64,000 bases of DNA from Acidobacteriota bacterium (GTDB lineage Bacteria > Acidobacteriota > Thermoanaerobaculia > Multivoradales > Multivoraceae). How positions within the stretch are numbered: the stretch's first letter is position 1; every line of letters begins with the position of its first letter. The stretch covers positions 1 to 64,000 of the forward strand of contig JAPOWR010000005.1 of NCBI GenBank assembly GCA_026707545.1. Direction: 5' to 3'. The translations under genes and the position numbers were made by a program. The notes beneath the pieces are model-generated. The model had not been told where the DNA came from and did no database searches. It worked only from the letters and a program-made list of their open reading frames with translations. Of the stretch, positions 49,210-61,557 are shown piece after piece.

Positions 49210-50322
49210 ATGAAGACCAGGGTTGAACGGAGAGAACTGCTGACCGAGCTCGCTGCGATGCGCGGCATCGTCGAGAGCAGATCCACGATTCCGGTCTTGT
49301 CCCATCTCCTGTTGCGGGTCCGCGACAACCGGCTGGAACTGGCGGCCACCGACCTCGATGTTTCGCTCACGTCCTCGTGTGCAGCCGAGGAAGGGTCCTG
49401 TGAACCGGGCGCCACAGCCGTTCAGGCGCGCAAGCTTCTGGAAATCGTCCGCGCCCTCGGCGACGGCGCGGTGGAACTGTCGACGGGGGAGTCGAACTCT
49501 CTCCACATCGTCGCCGGTTCCTCGCGATTCCGCGTCAACGGTCTCTCGGCGGAGGACTTTCCGACCCTTGCCGGAGTCGATCCCGACTCGGCTTCCGCGA
49601 CCTTCGAGGCGCCATTTGCCGACCTCAAGCGGATGATCGGCAAGGTCATCTTCGCGGTCTCCGCCGAAGAGTCGCGGTTCCAGTTGAACGGCGCGTTGCT
49701 CAAGCTGAAGGATGGCGCCGTCGAACTGGTGGCCACGGACGGCCATCGTCTGGCCCTGATCGAGGCGGAGATGCCGGGCGTCGCCGAGGCGGACGGCGTG
49801 CTGGCTCCGCGCAAGGCGCTGCTGGAGTTGATGCGCTTCGACAGTGACGAGAGCGCGACGTTCCGCCGCAGCGAGCATCATCTCGCCTTCGTGATCGGTC
49901 GGCGCGAGTTGACCTGTCGCATCCTCGAGGGCACCTTCCCGGACTACGAGAAGGTCATCTCGAAGGACAACGACAGGAAGGCGTCCTTCGACCGGCAGGA
50001 ATTGTCCGAGGTCGTCCATCGGGTTTCGCTGTTGACCGGCGACCGCGCCCCGATGGTGAGGCTGAAGTTCGATGAAAGGTCGCTGCTCGTGTCGTCGTCG
50101 AATCCGGACCTGGGCGAGGCCGAAGAGACGCTCGAATGCGACTATGAGGCGGAGAATCTGGAGATCGGTCTGAACCCCGCCTACGTTCGGGACTTCCTGG
50201 GCGCGGTCGATACCGACCGGGTCGAACTCGCGCTGAAGGACGAGAACAGCCAGTGCGTCGCACACCCCGTCGAGGGCGCCGATTCGCGCTACCTCTGCGT
50301 GATCATGCCGATGCGCCTGTAG
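49210..50322 (+). CDS. dnaN: DNA polymerase III sliding clamp (beta subunit)
   Basis: Ring-shaped processivity clamp. 370 residues in three clamp domains: MKTRVERRELLTELAAMRGIVESRSTIPVLSHLLL, FRVNGLSAEDFPTL, FQLNGALLKLKDGAVELVATDGHRLAL and a C-terminal hydrophobic pocket end YLCVIMPMRL. Strong GGAGAG site upstream. recF, a frequent next gene, is absent; gyrB follows after 119 bp. Confidence 0.96.
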   Translation: MKTRVERRELLTELAAMRGIVESRSTIPVLSHLLLRVRDNRLELAATDLDVSLTSSCAAEEGSCEPGATAVQARKLLEIVRALGDGAVELSTGESNSLHIVAGSSRFRVNGLSAEDFPTLAGVDPDSASATFEAPFADLKRMIGKVIFAVSAEESRFQLNGALLKLKDGAVELVATDGHRLALIEAEMPGVAEADGVLAPRKALLELMRFDSDESATFRRSEHHLAFVIGRRELTCRILEGTFPDYEKVISKDNDRKASFDRQELSEVVHRVSLLTGDRAPMVRLKFDERSLLVSSSNPDLGEAEETLECDYEAENLEIGLNPAYVRDFLGAVDTDRVELALKDENSQCVAHPVEGADSRYLCVIMPMRL

Positions 50323-50390
50323 CTCCCAGGATCCGTTCGCTGCGTGTCCTCGTAACTTTCCTGTTTTCAGTCATTTACAGATTACGCTGA

Positions 50391-52916
<2,526 letters not shown>

Positions 52917-52926
52917 TCGGCCGAAC

Positions 52927-55494
52927 GTGACCAAGGACGAGCCCCCCACCACGCCGCCCCCCGAGCAGTCGGCGTCAGGCCGCCAGACCGTGCCCGTGCA
53001 GCTCGAGCGCGAGATGCGCCGGAGCTATCTCGATTACGCGATGAGCGTGATCATCGGCCGTGCCCTGCCCGATGTGCGGGATGGCCTGAAGCCGGTTCAC
53101 CGGCGCGTTCTCTACGGCATGTGGGAGGCCGGCAACACGGCCGGCCGCGCGTACAAGAAGTCCGCCCGGATCGTCGGCGACGTGATGGGCAAGTACCACC
53201 CCCACGGCGACGGTCCGATCTACGACACGGTGGTGCGTCTCGCGCAGGACTTCTCCATGCGCTATCCCCTGGTCGACGGCCAGGGCAACTTCGGTTCGAT
53301 CGACGGCGACAACCCGGCCGCGATGCGCTACACGGAGGTTCGCCTCACCCGGATCGCCGAGGAGATGCTGCGCGAGGACATCGACAAGGACACGGTCGAC
53401 TGGATACCGAACTACGACGGCTCGGAGCAGGAGCCCTCGCCCCTGCCGGCCCGCATCCCGAACCTCCTGGTCAACGGTTCCGCCGGTATCGCGGTCGGCA
53501 TGGCGACGAACATCCCGCCCCACAACCTCGGTGAAGCGATCGCGGCGGTCAAGCTGCTGATCGACCGTCCTCAGGCCTCACTGGACGAGTTGATGGAGAT
53601 CCTTCCCGGTCCGGACTTCCCGACGGGAGGATTCATCCACGGGCGCGACGGCATTCGCAGCGCCTACGAGACCGGCCGCGGTTCGATCCAGGTACGGGCG
53701 CGTGCCGACATCGTCGACAGGGGTTCGGACCGCCAATCGATCATCGTGTCCGAGATTCCCTACCAGGTGAACAAGGCGCGGCTGATCGAACGGATCGCCG
53801 AACTCGTGCGCGAGAAGAAGCTCGAGGGCATCCGCGATCTTCGCGACGAGTCCGATCGCGACGGCATCCGCATCGTGATCGACCTGAAGCGGGGTGAGGT
53901 CGCCGAGGTCATCCTGAACACGCTCTACAAGATGACCAAGCTCCAGGTCAGCTACGGCATGAACATGCTGGCGATCGTCGACAGCCAGCCCCAGGTGCTG
54001 ACCCTGCGCGAGTTGCTGCGCCACTTCCTGGACCACCGCCGCACGGTCGTCATCCGGCGATGCCGCTACGAACTGGCGCGGGCCGAGCTGCGCGCCCACA
54101 TCCTCGAGGGTCTGCTCATCGCTCTCGACCACCTGGACGAGGTGATCGCCACGATCCGGGCCAGCCACACGCCGCCGGAGGCGCGGACGCGCCTGATCTC
54201 GAACTTCGCCCTGACCGACCGCCAGGCGCAGGCGATCCTGGACATGCGACTGCAGCGGTTGACGGGACTCGAGCGCGAGAAGATCCAGGAAGAGTACGGC
54301 GAGCTGCTCGCCGAGATCGGCCGACTGCGCGCCATCCTGGGGTCCGACGAGCTGTTGCTGGCCGAGATCCGGGGCGAACTCGACGCGATCGAACAGCGCT
54401 ACAGCGACCCGCGCCGCACCGAGATCGTGGCCTACTCCTCGGACATCACGATCGAGGACATGATCGCCGACGAGGACATGGTGATCACGGTGACGCGGTC
54501 GGGCTACGTCAAGCGCTCCCCGCTCAGCCTGTACCGCTCCCAGCATCGCGGCGGCAAGGGCCGGACCGGCATGGCGACGCGGGACGGCGACTTCGTGGAG
54601 CAGCTCTACGTCGCCTCGGCCCACAGCTATGTCCTCGTGTTCACCGACCGGGGACACTGCTACTGGCTCAAGGTGCACCAGATCCCCCAGATGGGCCCGG
54701 CGGCGCGGGGCAAGGCGATCGTCAACCTGCTGCGGCTCGACAGCGGCGAGGGAGTCGCGGCTACCGTCGCGGTCCGCGAGTTCCCGGAAGACCGGTTCCT
54801 GACCTTCGCCACCGAGACCGGCGTGGTGAAGAAAACGGCGCTGTCGCACTATTCCCGTCCCCGAGCAAGCGGCATCATCGCGGTTCGGATCGACGAGGGC
54901 GACCGGCTGCTGACGGTGAAGTTGACCGACGGCGGCAGCGACCTCGTGCTAGCCACCCGGATGGGCTATTCGGTCCGGTTCCCCGAGAACGATCTGCGCT
55001 CCCTCAGTCGGGCGACGCGTGGCGTGCGCGGGATCACTCTGCGCCGCGGAGACCGCGTCGTCTCGATGGAGTGCCTGCTGCCGCCGGCGCGGGACGACGA
55101 GTCGACGCGGCCGCCGGAAACGACGCTGCTGACCGTCAGCGAGAACGGCTTCGGCAAGCGGACGGCGCTCGACGAGTACCGCCGCCAGTCGAGGGGTGGG
55201 CTCGGGATCATCAACCTCAAGGTCTCGGACCGGACGGGCACGGTCGTCGGTGTCCGCGAGGTGGCCGACGACACGGAGCTGATGCTGATCACCCACGAGG
55301 GAAAGATCATCCGCATCAACGCAGGCAGCGTGTCCGTGATCGGCCGCGCTACCCAGGGCGTCAAGGTGATGGACCTGGACGACGGCGACCGCATCGTCGC
55401 CCTGGCCCGGATTCCGGATCGCGGCGAGGAGGACGAAGAGGACGGCGCCGACGAGGCCGGGGGCGGAGCCGAAGACACGGAGCCGATCAACTAG
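52927..55494 (+). CDS. gyrA: DNA gyrase subunit A
   Basis: Breakage-reunion subunit of gyrase. Catalytic Tyr is residue about 135 in [11 protein letters not shown]; the winged-helix part has [22 protein letters not shown]. The GyrA-box-like [11 protein letters not shown] begins the C-terminal DNA-wrapping domain with its repeats, and the tail is acidic. In the quinolone region the motif reads [10 protein letters not shown]: Gly96 replaces the Ser/Ala usual at E. coli Ser83, while the Asp of position 87 is kept. GTG start at 52927. Length 855. Confidence 0.96.
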   Translation: MTKDEPPTTPPPEQSASGRQTVPVQLEREMRRSYLDYAMSVIIGRALPDVRDGLKPVHRRVLYGMWEAGNTAGRAYKKSARIVGDVMGKYHPHGDGPIYDTVVRLAQDFSMRYPLVDGQGNFGSIDGDNPAAMRYTEVRLTRIAEEMLREDIDKDTVDWIPNYDGSEQEPSPLPARIPNLLVNGSAGIAVGMATNIPPHNLGEAIAAVKLLIDRPQASLDELMEILPGPDFPTGGFIHGRDGIRSAYETGRGSIQVRARADIVDRGSDRQSIIVSEIPYQVNKARLIERIAELVREKKLEGIRDLRDESDRDGIRIVIDLKRGEVAEVILNTLYKMTKLQVSYGMNMLAIVDSQPQVLTLRELLRHFLDHRRTVVIRRCRYELARAELRAHILEGLLIALDHLDEVIATIRASHTPPEARTRLISNFALTDRQAQAILDMRLQRLTGLEREKIQEEYGELLAEIGRLRAILGSDELLLAEIRGELDAIEQRYSDPRRTEIVAYSSDITIEDMIADEDMVITVTRSGYVKRSPLSLYRSQHRGGKGRTGMATRDGDFVEQLYVASAHSYVLVFTDRGHCYWLKVHQIPQMGPAARGKAIVNLLRLDSGEGVAATVAVREFPEDRFLTFATETGVVKKTALSHYSRPRASGIIAVRIDEGDRLLTVKLTDGGSDLVLATRMGYSVRFPENDLRSLSRATRGVRGITLRRGDRVVSMECLLPPARDDESTRPPETTLLTVSENGFGKRTALDEYRRQSRGGLGIINLKVSDRTGTVVGVREVADDTELMLITHEGKIIRINAGSVSVIGRATQGVKVMDLDDGDRIVALARIPDRGEEDEEDGADEAGGGAEDTEPIN

Positions 55495-55516
55495 GAGCCG
55501 CAGGAGAGATTCACGC

Positions 55517-56176
55517 ATGAAGTTCTTTCTCGACACCGCGGACATCAAGGAGATCGAGACCGGCCTCGAGTGGGGCATGGTCGACGGCGTGACGACCAAC
55601 CCGAGCCTGATCGCCAAGCAGGGCAAGCCGTACCTGCCGACGGTTCGCGAGATCGCGGAGCTGGTGCCGGGTCCGGTGAGCGGCGAAGTGCTCGCCACCG
55701 ACCTCGAAGGCATGCTCGAGCAGGGCCGCCGCCTGGCCGGCCTCGCCGACAACGTGGTGGTCAAGGTGCCGCTCGGTCCGCCGGGACTCACCGCGGTGCG
55801 CCGGCTGGCCGCCGAGGGCATTCTCTGCAACGTGACCCTGTGCTTCTCGCCGTCCCAGGCTCTGTTGGCGGGCAAGGCGGGAGCCGCCTACATCTCACCC
55901 TTCGTTGGCCGGCTGGACGACATCGCCCAGGACGGCATGGACCTGATCCGGCAGGTGATCGCGATCTACTCCCACTACGACTTCGGCACCGAGGTCCTGG
56001 TTGCTTCCGCCCGCCATCCCGTTCACGTCGTCCTTTCGGCGGAGATGGGCGCGGATGTGATCACCCTGCCGTTCAAGACCCTGAGCCAGCTCTACCGGCA
56101 CCCGCTGACGGACATCGGTCTGAACCAGTTCCTCTCGGACTGGGAGAAGACCGGCCGCTGCTTCGACGACGAGTGA
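55517..56176 (+). CDS. Transaldolase / fructose-6-phosphate aldolase family (TalC-like)
   Basis: A 219-residue short transaldolase. MKFFLDTADIKEIETGLEWGMVDGVTTNPSLIAK is the family signature and the Schiff-base Lys lies in NVVVKVPLGPPGLTAVRRLA. YISPFVGRLDD and EVLVASARHPVHV follow. The short length places it in the TalC/FSA subfamily; true transaldolase versus aldolase activity depends on a few residues I cannot settle. Begins 22 bp after gyrA with GGAG-like site. Confidence 0.9.
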   Translation: MKFFLDTADIKEIETGLEWGMVDGVTTNPSLIAKQGKPYLPTVREIAELVPGPVSGEVLATDLEGMLEQGRRLAGLADNVVVKVPLGPPGLTAVRRLAAEGILCNVTLCFSPSQALLAGKAGAAYISPFVGRLDDIAQDGMDLIRQVIAIYSHYDFGTEVLVASARHPVHVVLSAEMGADVITLPFKTLSQLYRHPLTDIGLNQFLSDWEKTGRCFDDE

Positions 56177-56197
56177 GCGGAACGGGCTAGAGCCGCA

Positions 56198-57598
56198 ATG
56201 AGCATCGACGCCGTTCTGGAGAGGGTGGACCGGGAGACCGGCGCCAGCCTCGAGCAGTTGAAGGACTACCTCCGGATCCCGTCCATCTCGACGGACCCGG
56301 CTTACACGGGAGAGGTGCGGCGCTGCGCCGGATTCGTCGAGGAACGGCTGAAGGCCGCCGGCCTGGACACGGAGATCATCGAGACCGCGGGCCATCCGCT
56401 GGTCTACGGTGAGTGGCTTGGCGCTCCCGGCCGTCCCACCGTCCTGTTCTACGGCCACTACGACGTGCAGCCGGTGGACCCCCTGGACGAGTGGCGTCAC
56501 GACCCGTTCGAGCCGACCATCGAGACCGGCGAGCGCGGCGAGCAGATCGTGGCCCGCGGCGCCACGGACGACAAGGGCCAGTCGTTCACCCACGTCAAGG
56601 CGGTCGAGGCGCTGATGGCGGAGACCGGCAGTCTGCCGGTCAACGTGAAGTTCCTGATCGAAGGCGAGGAGGAATGCGGCGGCGAGGCGATCGAGGCCTA
56701 TGTCCGGAGTCCGGCAGCAGAACGGCTCGGCTGCGACCTGGCGCTGGTCTCGGACACCTCGATGTACGGACCGGGCCAGCCCTCCGTTCTCTACGGCCTG
56801 AAGGGGCTGCTCTACACCGAGGTCCGGGTCCGGGGAGCGGCCCGGGATCTCCACTCCGGCACGTTCGGCGGCGCGGTGGCGAATCCGCTCAACGCCCTGG
56901 CGACGATGCTGGCCGGGCTGCGCGACCCGGAGGACGGCCGGATTCTCATCCCCGGTTTCTACGACGACGTGCGGCCACTGGCCGCGGGCGAGCGCTCGGC
57001 GTTCGCCGCGCTGCCGTTCGACGAGACGAAGTACGGCGACGAGATCGGCGCCACCGCCTTGTGGGGCGAGGCCGGCTACACGACCCTGGAAAGGGTCTGG
57101 GCCCGGCCGACGTGCGATGTCAACGGGATCTGGGGCGGCTATCAGGGCCCGGGCGCCAAGACGGTGATCGCCAACCGCGCCGGCGCCAAGGTCTCCATGC
57201 GCCTGGTTCCCGACCAGGAACCGGATCGGATCTTCAGGGCCCTCGCCGAGCACCTGCGAGCGTCGGCTCCCCCCGGCATCGAGGTGGAGGTGGATCACCT
57301 GAACGGAGCCCCGCCGGTACTCGTCGACCTCGAAGGGCCGCTGGTCGATGCGGCTCTCGTGGGCGTGGGGGAGGCCTGGGGCCGCGCTCCGGTCCGGGTT
57401 CGGGAAGGAGGTTCGATTCCGATCGTCTCGACGCTGTCGGAGGTGCTGGCCGCGCCGGTTCTGCTGATCGGATTCGGCCTCTCCGACGACCGGCTGCACG
57501 CGCCGAACGAGAAGATGGACCTCGTCAACTTCTACCAGGGCATTCGCACGATCGTTCGCGTACTCGACCGGGTGGGTTCCGTCGATCCGGGAGCTTGA
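56198..57598 (+). CDS. M20-family dipeptidase/deacylase
   Basis: Zinc di-peptidase-type enzyme. 466 residues with the M20 metal and catalytic set: VLFYGHYDVQPVDPLDEW (His and catalytic Asp), RGATDDKGQSFTHVKAVEAL (bridging Asp), VKFLIEGEEECGGEAIEAY (Glu-Glu) and LVSDTSMYGPG. A lid domain (about 190-345) carries the dimer His. LNEKMDLVNFYQGIRTI near the end has the last ligand region (HAPNEKM). Substrate unknown (dipeptide or acylated amino acid). Its stop overlaps the TTG of the CYTH gene. Confidence 0.92.
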   Translation: MSIDAVLERVDRETGASLEQLKDYLRIPSISTDPAYTGEVRRCAGFVEERLKAAGLDTEIIETAGHPLVYGEWLGAPGRPTVLFYGHYDVQPVDPLDEWRHDPFEPTIETGERGEQIVARGATDDKGQSFTHVKAVEALMAETGSLPVNVKFLIEGEEECGGEAIEAYVRSPAAERLGCDLALVSDTSMYGPGQPSVLYGLKGLLYTEVRVRGAARDLHSGTFGGAVANPLNALATMLAGLRDPEDGRILIPGFYDDVRPLAAGERSAFAALPFDETKYGDEIGATALWGEAGYTTLERVWARPTCDVNGIWGGYQGPGAKTVIANRAGAKVSMRLVPDQEPDRIFRALAEHLRASAPPGIEVEVDHLNGAPPVLVDLEGPLVDAALVGVGEAWGRAPVRVREGGSIPIVSTLSEVLAAPVLLIGFGLSDDRLHAPNEKMDLVNFYQGIRTIVRVLDRVGSVDPGA

Positions 57599-58170
57599 AC
57601 GAGCGCGAGATCAAGATCCCCGTGAGCGACCTGGACGCTGTCCGGGAGCGGCTGGTCGCGGCGGGCGCCGCTTCTCACCGCCCGGCTTCGCTGGAAAGGA
57701 ACCTGGTGTTCGATCGAGTCGACCAGCCGGTGGACCAGAGGCTGCGGTCCCGCGGCGAGTTGCTTCGTCTGCGCACCGACGGCGCCGGCAGCCGGCTGAC
57801 GTTCAAGTCGGCGCCGCGCTTTGAGGGCGGCGTCAAGGAGCGACTGGAACACGAGGTCTCGGTCGATGACCCGGAGGCCGCCCGGCTCGTGCTGCAGTCC
57901 CTGGGATTCGCGGTCGCCGCCCGGTACGAGAAGGTCCGTGAGACGTGGCGGCTGCTCGGTTGCGAGGTGGCGCTCGACCGGACCCCCATGGGCGGCTTCG
58001 TCGAAGTGGAGGAGATGGCCGGCGATGTGCCGGCGGACAGGATCGAGCAGGTCTGTCGGCGCTGCGGTCTCGATGCCGGGCGGGCGGTGCCGGAGGACTA
58101 CCTGGCGCTCTACCGGACCTATCGCGAGGGCCGGGGGGATCTGCCGCGGGACATGGTCTTCACGCAGTGA
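57595..58170 (+). CDS. CYTH-domain protein (class IV adenylate cyclase / triphosphatase-like)
   Basis: A 191-residue triphosphate tunnel enzyme. The ExExK signature is EREIK at residues 3-7, with FDRVDQ, LLRLRTDGAGSRLTFKSAP, KERLEHEVSVDD and VEVEEMAGD lining the tunnel. Could be an inorganic-triphosphate or thiamine-triphosphate phosphatase, or a class IV adenylate cyclase. TTG at 57595 overlaps the M20 stop (TTGA), the only start that keeps the signature; its own stop overlaps the next GTG. Confidence 0.85.
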   Translation: MNEREIKIPVSDLDAVRERLVAAGAASHRPASLERNLVFDRVDQPVDQRLRSRGELLRLRTDGAGSRLTFKSAPRFEGGVKERLEHEVSVDDPEAARLVLQSLGFAVAARYEKVRETWRLLGCEVALDRTPMGGFVEVEEMAGDVPADRIEQVCRRCGLDAGRAVPEDYLALYRTYREGRGDLPRDMVFTQ

Positions 58171-59213
58171 GGCGCGAGGGCCGGCGGGTGCGGGCGCTCG
58201 TTCTCTGCGCCGGACGGGGCGAACGGCTCCGGCCGCTGACCGGCGGGCTCGCCAAGCCGCTGCTACCGGTCGCCGGCCGAGCGGTGGCGATGCGCACGAT
58301 CGAGATCCTCCACCGCGCCGGGTGCGAAACCGCGGTCAACCTGCACCACCTTTCGGAGTCCGTGCGGCGGGGACTCATCTCGGAAGCCGGCGAACGCGGA
58401 ATCGACCTGACCTTCGCCCTCGAGCGGGATCTGCTGGGGACCCTGGGAGCGGTCGTCAACCTTCGGGACTTCCTGGCCGAGGGCGACGACATCGTGCTCG
58501 TGAACGGCGACTCGCTCTGCCGCTGGCCGCTACGCGAGGTGCTTGGCCGGCACCGCAGGAGCGGAGCCGACGTCACCCTGCAGATTGGCCGTGGAGCTCC
58601 TGATGAGGGCCTGGGCGGCGGAGTGGAGGTCGATCGGCGCGGCCTCGTCGTCGGGCTCCGCGACCTGCGCTTCGGCCCGGTTCGCGGACGGAGCCGGACC
58701 TTCCAGGGGCTGCACGTCCTGTCGCGCCGGGTCCTGGACGCCGTTCCGTCTCCAGCGCCCTCGAACGACATCGTCGAAGGCCTCTACCAGCCTCTCCTGT
58801 GCGCGGGGTCCCGGATCGTCGGCTTCGGCTGCCGTCGACGTTGGCACGACCTGGGCACGCCGCGTCGCTATCTGGACGGAGCCCTCGACTGGGGACGGAC
58901 CGCCGGCCGCGGTCGGCGGCGCGGGCGCTTCGTTGCCCCGGGGGTCAAGGTCGGCAGGGGCGCGGCCGTGAAGCACAGCGTGGTTGAGAGCGGCTGTCGC
59001 CTGGGCGCCGGCGCGCTGGTGGAGCGGAGTCTGCTGATGCCCGGTGCCCGGATCGGCGATGGAGCCCTGCTCCGCGACACGATCGTGGCGCCGGGAGTTC
59101 AGTTGCCGCCGGGGCTCGAAGTGCACGGCCGGCTCGTCACGCCGGCCGATTGGGGCCGAACCGGGGACAGGCGATCCGAGGAGAGGGACGGGCTCGTCTA
59201 CACGGCGCTCTAG
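58167..59213 (+). CDS. Sugar-phosphate nucleotidyltransferase with beta-helix tail
   Basis: Activates a sugar phosphate with an NTP. N-terminal ALVLCAGRGERLRPLTGGLAKPLLPVAGR is the GxGxRLxPLT...KP signature, then a Asp-metal site DDIVLVNGDSLCRW. The C-terminal part (about 270-330) has hexapeptide repeats (VAPGVKVGRGAAVKHSVVESGCRLGAGALVERS). Similar to mannose-1-phosphate guanylyltransferases and MurNAc-1-P uridylyltransferases. GTG at 58167 overlaps the CYTH stop; GTG at 58188 is the alternative. Length 348. Confidence 0.88.
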   Translation: MRREGRRVRALVLCAGRGERLRPLTGGLAKPLLPVAGRAVAMRTIEILHRAGCETAVNLHHLSESVRRGLISEAGERGIDLTFALERDLLGTLGAVVNLRDFLAEGDDIVLVNGDSLCRWPLREVLGRHRRSGADVTLQIGRGAPDEGLGGGVEVDRRGLVVGLRDLRFGPVRGRSRTFQGLHVLSRRVLDAVPSPAPSNDIVEGLYQPLLCAGSRIVGFGCRRRWHDLGTPRRYLDGALDWGRTAGRGRRRGRFVAPGVKVGRGAAVKHSVVESGCRLGAGALVERSLLMPGARIGDGALLRDTIVAPGVQLPPGLEVHGRLVTPADWGRTGDRRSEERDGLVYTAL

Positions 59214-59227
59214 CGCGGCACAAGCTC

Positions 59228-60547
59228 CTAGCCCAACAGCACCTCCCGCAGCGCCGCGTCCTCGGCCGGTATCTCGATGATCCGCTCGGGGAGGTTCGCG
59301 CAGCGTTCGAGCGCGGGCGGTACCGGCGGCGCCACACTGACGGCGTCCCGGATCACGTCCGCGAACTTCGCCGGGTGCGCCGTCCCCAGCACTACCCCGG
59401 TGCCGCCGCCCCGGGCTTCGAGTTCGTCCTTCAGGCCGAGGTAGCCGACCGCCGTGTGGGGGTCCAGCAGGTAGCCGCGGTCCTCGTACACCTCGCGCAT
59501 CGCGGTTCGCGTGGTCCGATCGTCGAAGGAGTGGCCCGCCAGGTCGCGCCGCAGGTCCGAGAGGGGGTCGAGCCGGTCGGAGTACAGGTGCCGGATGCGG
59601 GCGAAGTTGCTGGGATCGCCGACGTCCATCGCGTTCGAGATCGTCGCCACCGAGGCGCGCGCCAGGTACTCGCCGCTGGCGAGGTACGCGGGGACGACGT
59701 CGTTCACGTTCGTCGCCGCGACGAACCGCGAGACGGGAAGACCGATGCGCTTGGCGATCAGGCCGGCGGTCAGGTTGCCGAAGTTGCCGCTCGGCGTGGA
59801 GAAGATGAGCGGGCCGTCGGCCTGGCCGGCAGGTGCCGGCGGGAGCTGCGCCCAGGCGTGGAAGTAGTAGAAGACCTGCGGCAGCAGCCGGCCGACGTTG
59901 ATCGAGTTGGCGGATGCGAGAGGCCGCCGCCGTCGCAGTCCACGGTCGGCGAACGCTGCCCGGGCCATGCGCTGACAGTCGTCGAAGGTCCCCGCGACGG
60001 CCACGGCGGTCACGTTGCCGTGCAGGGTGGTGAACAGGCGCCGCTGGGCCTCGGTCACCAGACCCCGGGGGTAGAGGACGCAGACCCTGAACCCGGCAAC
60101 ACCGCTGAAAGCGTCCGCCACGGCGCTTCCGGTGTCCCCGCTGGTGGCCACGATCACGGTGGTGTCCGGACCCCCGGCATCGGCGAAGCGCGACATGAGC
60201 CGGGCCATGACCCGGGCCGCGATGTCCTTGAACGCCAGCGTCGGTCCGTGGAACAGCTCCAGGCAGAAGATGCCCGGTTCGATCGGGACGAGGGGGATGG
60301 GGAAGTCGAGGGCGTCTTCGAGCAGCGAGGCCAGGTCTTCCTCCGGCACTTCCGAGCCGAACAGGCGGCTGCCGAGGATGCTCGAGATGCCGGTCAGGGG
60401 CATCAGTCTCAGCAGGGCCAACTGCTCGGCCGTCAGCGGCTCCAGGTGCTCCGGAACGTACAGGCCGCCGTCCGGAGCCGGACCCTCGAGCAGGGCGCGG
60501 CCCAGGGACGCCGCCGGCGCTTGGCCGCCGGTGCTGACGAAGCGCAA
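59228..60547 (-). CDS. thrC: Threonine synthase
   Basis: PLP enzyme making threonine from phosphohomoserine. The Schiff-base Lys is in FHGPTLAFKDIAARVMARL; VATSGDTGSAVADAF, SANSINVGRLLPQVFYY, STPSGNFGNLTAGL and ISNAMDVGDPSNFARI are family motifs. TTG at 60547 lies 2 bp after thrB, giving about 439 residues; longer upstream frame is the thrB shadow. Last gene of the thrA-asd-thrB-thrC operon. Confidence 0.94.
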   Translation of the reverse strand: MRFVSTGGQAPAASLGRALLEGPAPDGGLYVPEHLEPLTAEQLALLRLMPLTGISSILGSRLFGSEVPEEDLASLLEDALDFPIPLVPIEPGIFCLELFHGPTLAFKDIAARVMARLMSRFADAGGPDTTVIVATSGDTGSAVADAFSGVAGFRVCVLYPRGLVTEAQRRLFTTLHGNVTAVAVAGTFDDCQRMARAAFADRGLRRRRPLASANSINVGRLLPQVFYYFHAWAQLPPAPAGQADGPLIFSTPSGNFGNLTAGLIAKRIGLPVSRFVAATNVNDVVPAYLASGEYLARASVATISNAMDVGDPSNFARIRHLYSDRLDPLSDLRRDLAGHSFDDRTTRTAMREVYEDRGYLLDPHTAVGYLGLKDELEARGGGTGVVLGTAHPAKFADVIRDAVSVAPPVPPALERCANLPERIIEIPAEDAALREVLLG

Positions 60548-60549
60548 GG

Positions 60550-61557
60550 TCAGGCTCCGTCCGTGTCGCCGTCGCCTTCGATCACGCGTGCGCCCGGGGC
60601 CGGCAGCGGCGACACGAGCCGGTCGCAGTCGACTCCCAGGGCGTGCTCGAGGGCGGACGCCATCGCCGCGGCGACCGCTCTGGCGCGGCCAGCGCCGTCG
60701 CAGAAGGCGAACACGGCGGGACCGCTGCCCGAAAGGCTGCAGCCGAGAGCTCCGGACTCCGTGGCCGCCTGCTTGGCCTCGTAGAAGCCGGGTACGTTCG
60801 GCCCCCGCACGGGCTCGGCGACCACGTCGACCAGGGATCGGGAAAGGAGCTCCAGGTCGCTGCGGTAGAGGGACGCCACCAGAGCCGCGGCGTTGCCCCA
60901 CTGGGTCACCGCGCGCTCGAGCGGCAGATGGCGGTCGAGTCTCGACCGTGACTCCCGGGTGTTCACATGGGTGTGGGGCCGCGCGAGGGCGCAGGTGAGA
61001 CCCTCGGGCACCGGTAACTCGACGACGTCCGGCTCCGGCTTGAGCGAACGGACCAGGACCAGGCCTCCGAACAACGCCGGAGCCAGGTTGTCCGCGTGGG
61101 CGCCGCCGCTCGCCAGGATCTCTCCGGCGAGCGCGTAGCGCAGCAGAGCCGCCGGCGGCAGGTCGAGTCCCAGCAGGGCATCGACCGCGACGACTGCCGC
61201 CACGGCGCTGGCGGCACTCGAGCCGAGGCCGCTCTCGAGCGGCATGCGTTTCTCGATCTCCAGGTCGACGGCGGCATCCGGAGCCTCCGCCTGGAGCAGC
61301 GCCTGGGCCGCTACCGCCGCGGTGTTCCTGCTCGTCTCGTGTGGCAGCCGGCCGTCGTCGCCGGTGATCGCCGTGATCCTGACCGGACCGCAAGCTCCGG
61401 CGCCGCCGTCCCGGACCCCCTCCGTCGCTGTGACCACGTCACCCGGTCCGGACGGGGAGCCGTCGGCCTCCGACTGCAGGGCGAAGCCCAGGATGTCGAA
61501 GCCGCAGGCGATGTTCGAGACCGACGCCGGGGCGAACGCCCTCACCGAACGGCTCAT
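60550..61557 (-). CDS. thrB: Homoserine kinase
   Basis: GHMP kinase that phosphorylates homoserine. FAPASVSNIACGFDILGFAL starts the fold, the ATP loop is MPLESGLGSSAASAVAAV, and LGCSLSGSGPAVFAF is the third GHMP motif. ATG at 61557 overlaps the asd stop (ATGA). Length 335. Confidence 0.95.
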   Translation of the reverse strand: MSRSVRAFAPASVSNIACGFDILGFALQSEADGSPSGPGDVVTATEGVRDGGAGACGPVRITAITGDDGRLPHETSRNTAAVAAQALLQAEAPDAAVDLEIEKRMPLESGLGSSAASAVAAVVAVDALLGLDLPPAALLRYALAGEILASGGAHADNLAPALFGGLVLVRSLKPEPDVVELPVPEGLTCALARPHTHVNTRESRSRLDRHLPLERAVTQWGNAAALVASLYRSDLELLSRSLVDVVAEPVRGPNVPGFYEAKQAATESGALGCSLSGSGPAVFAFCDGAGRARAVAAAMASALEHALGVDCDRLVSPLPAPGARVIEGDGDTDGA

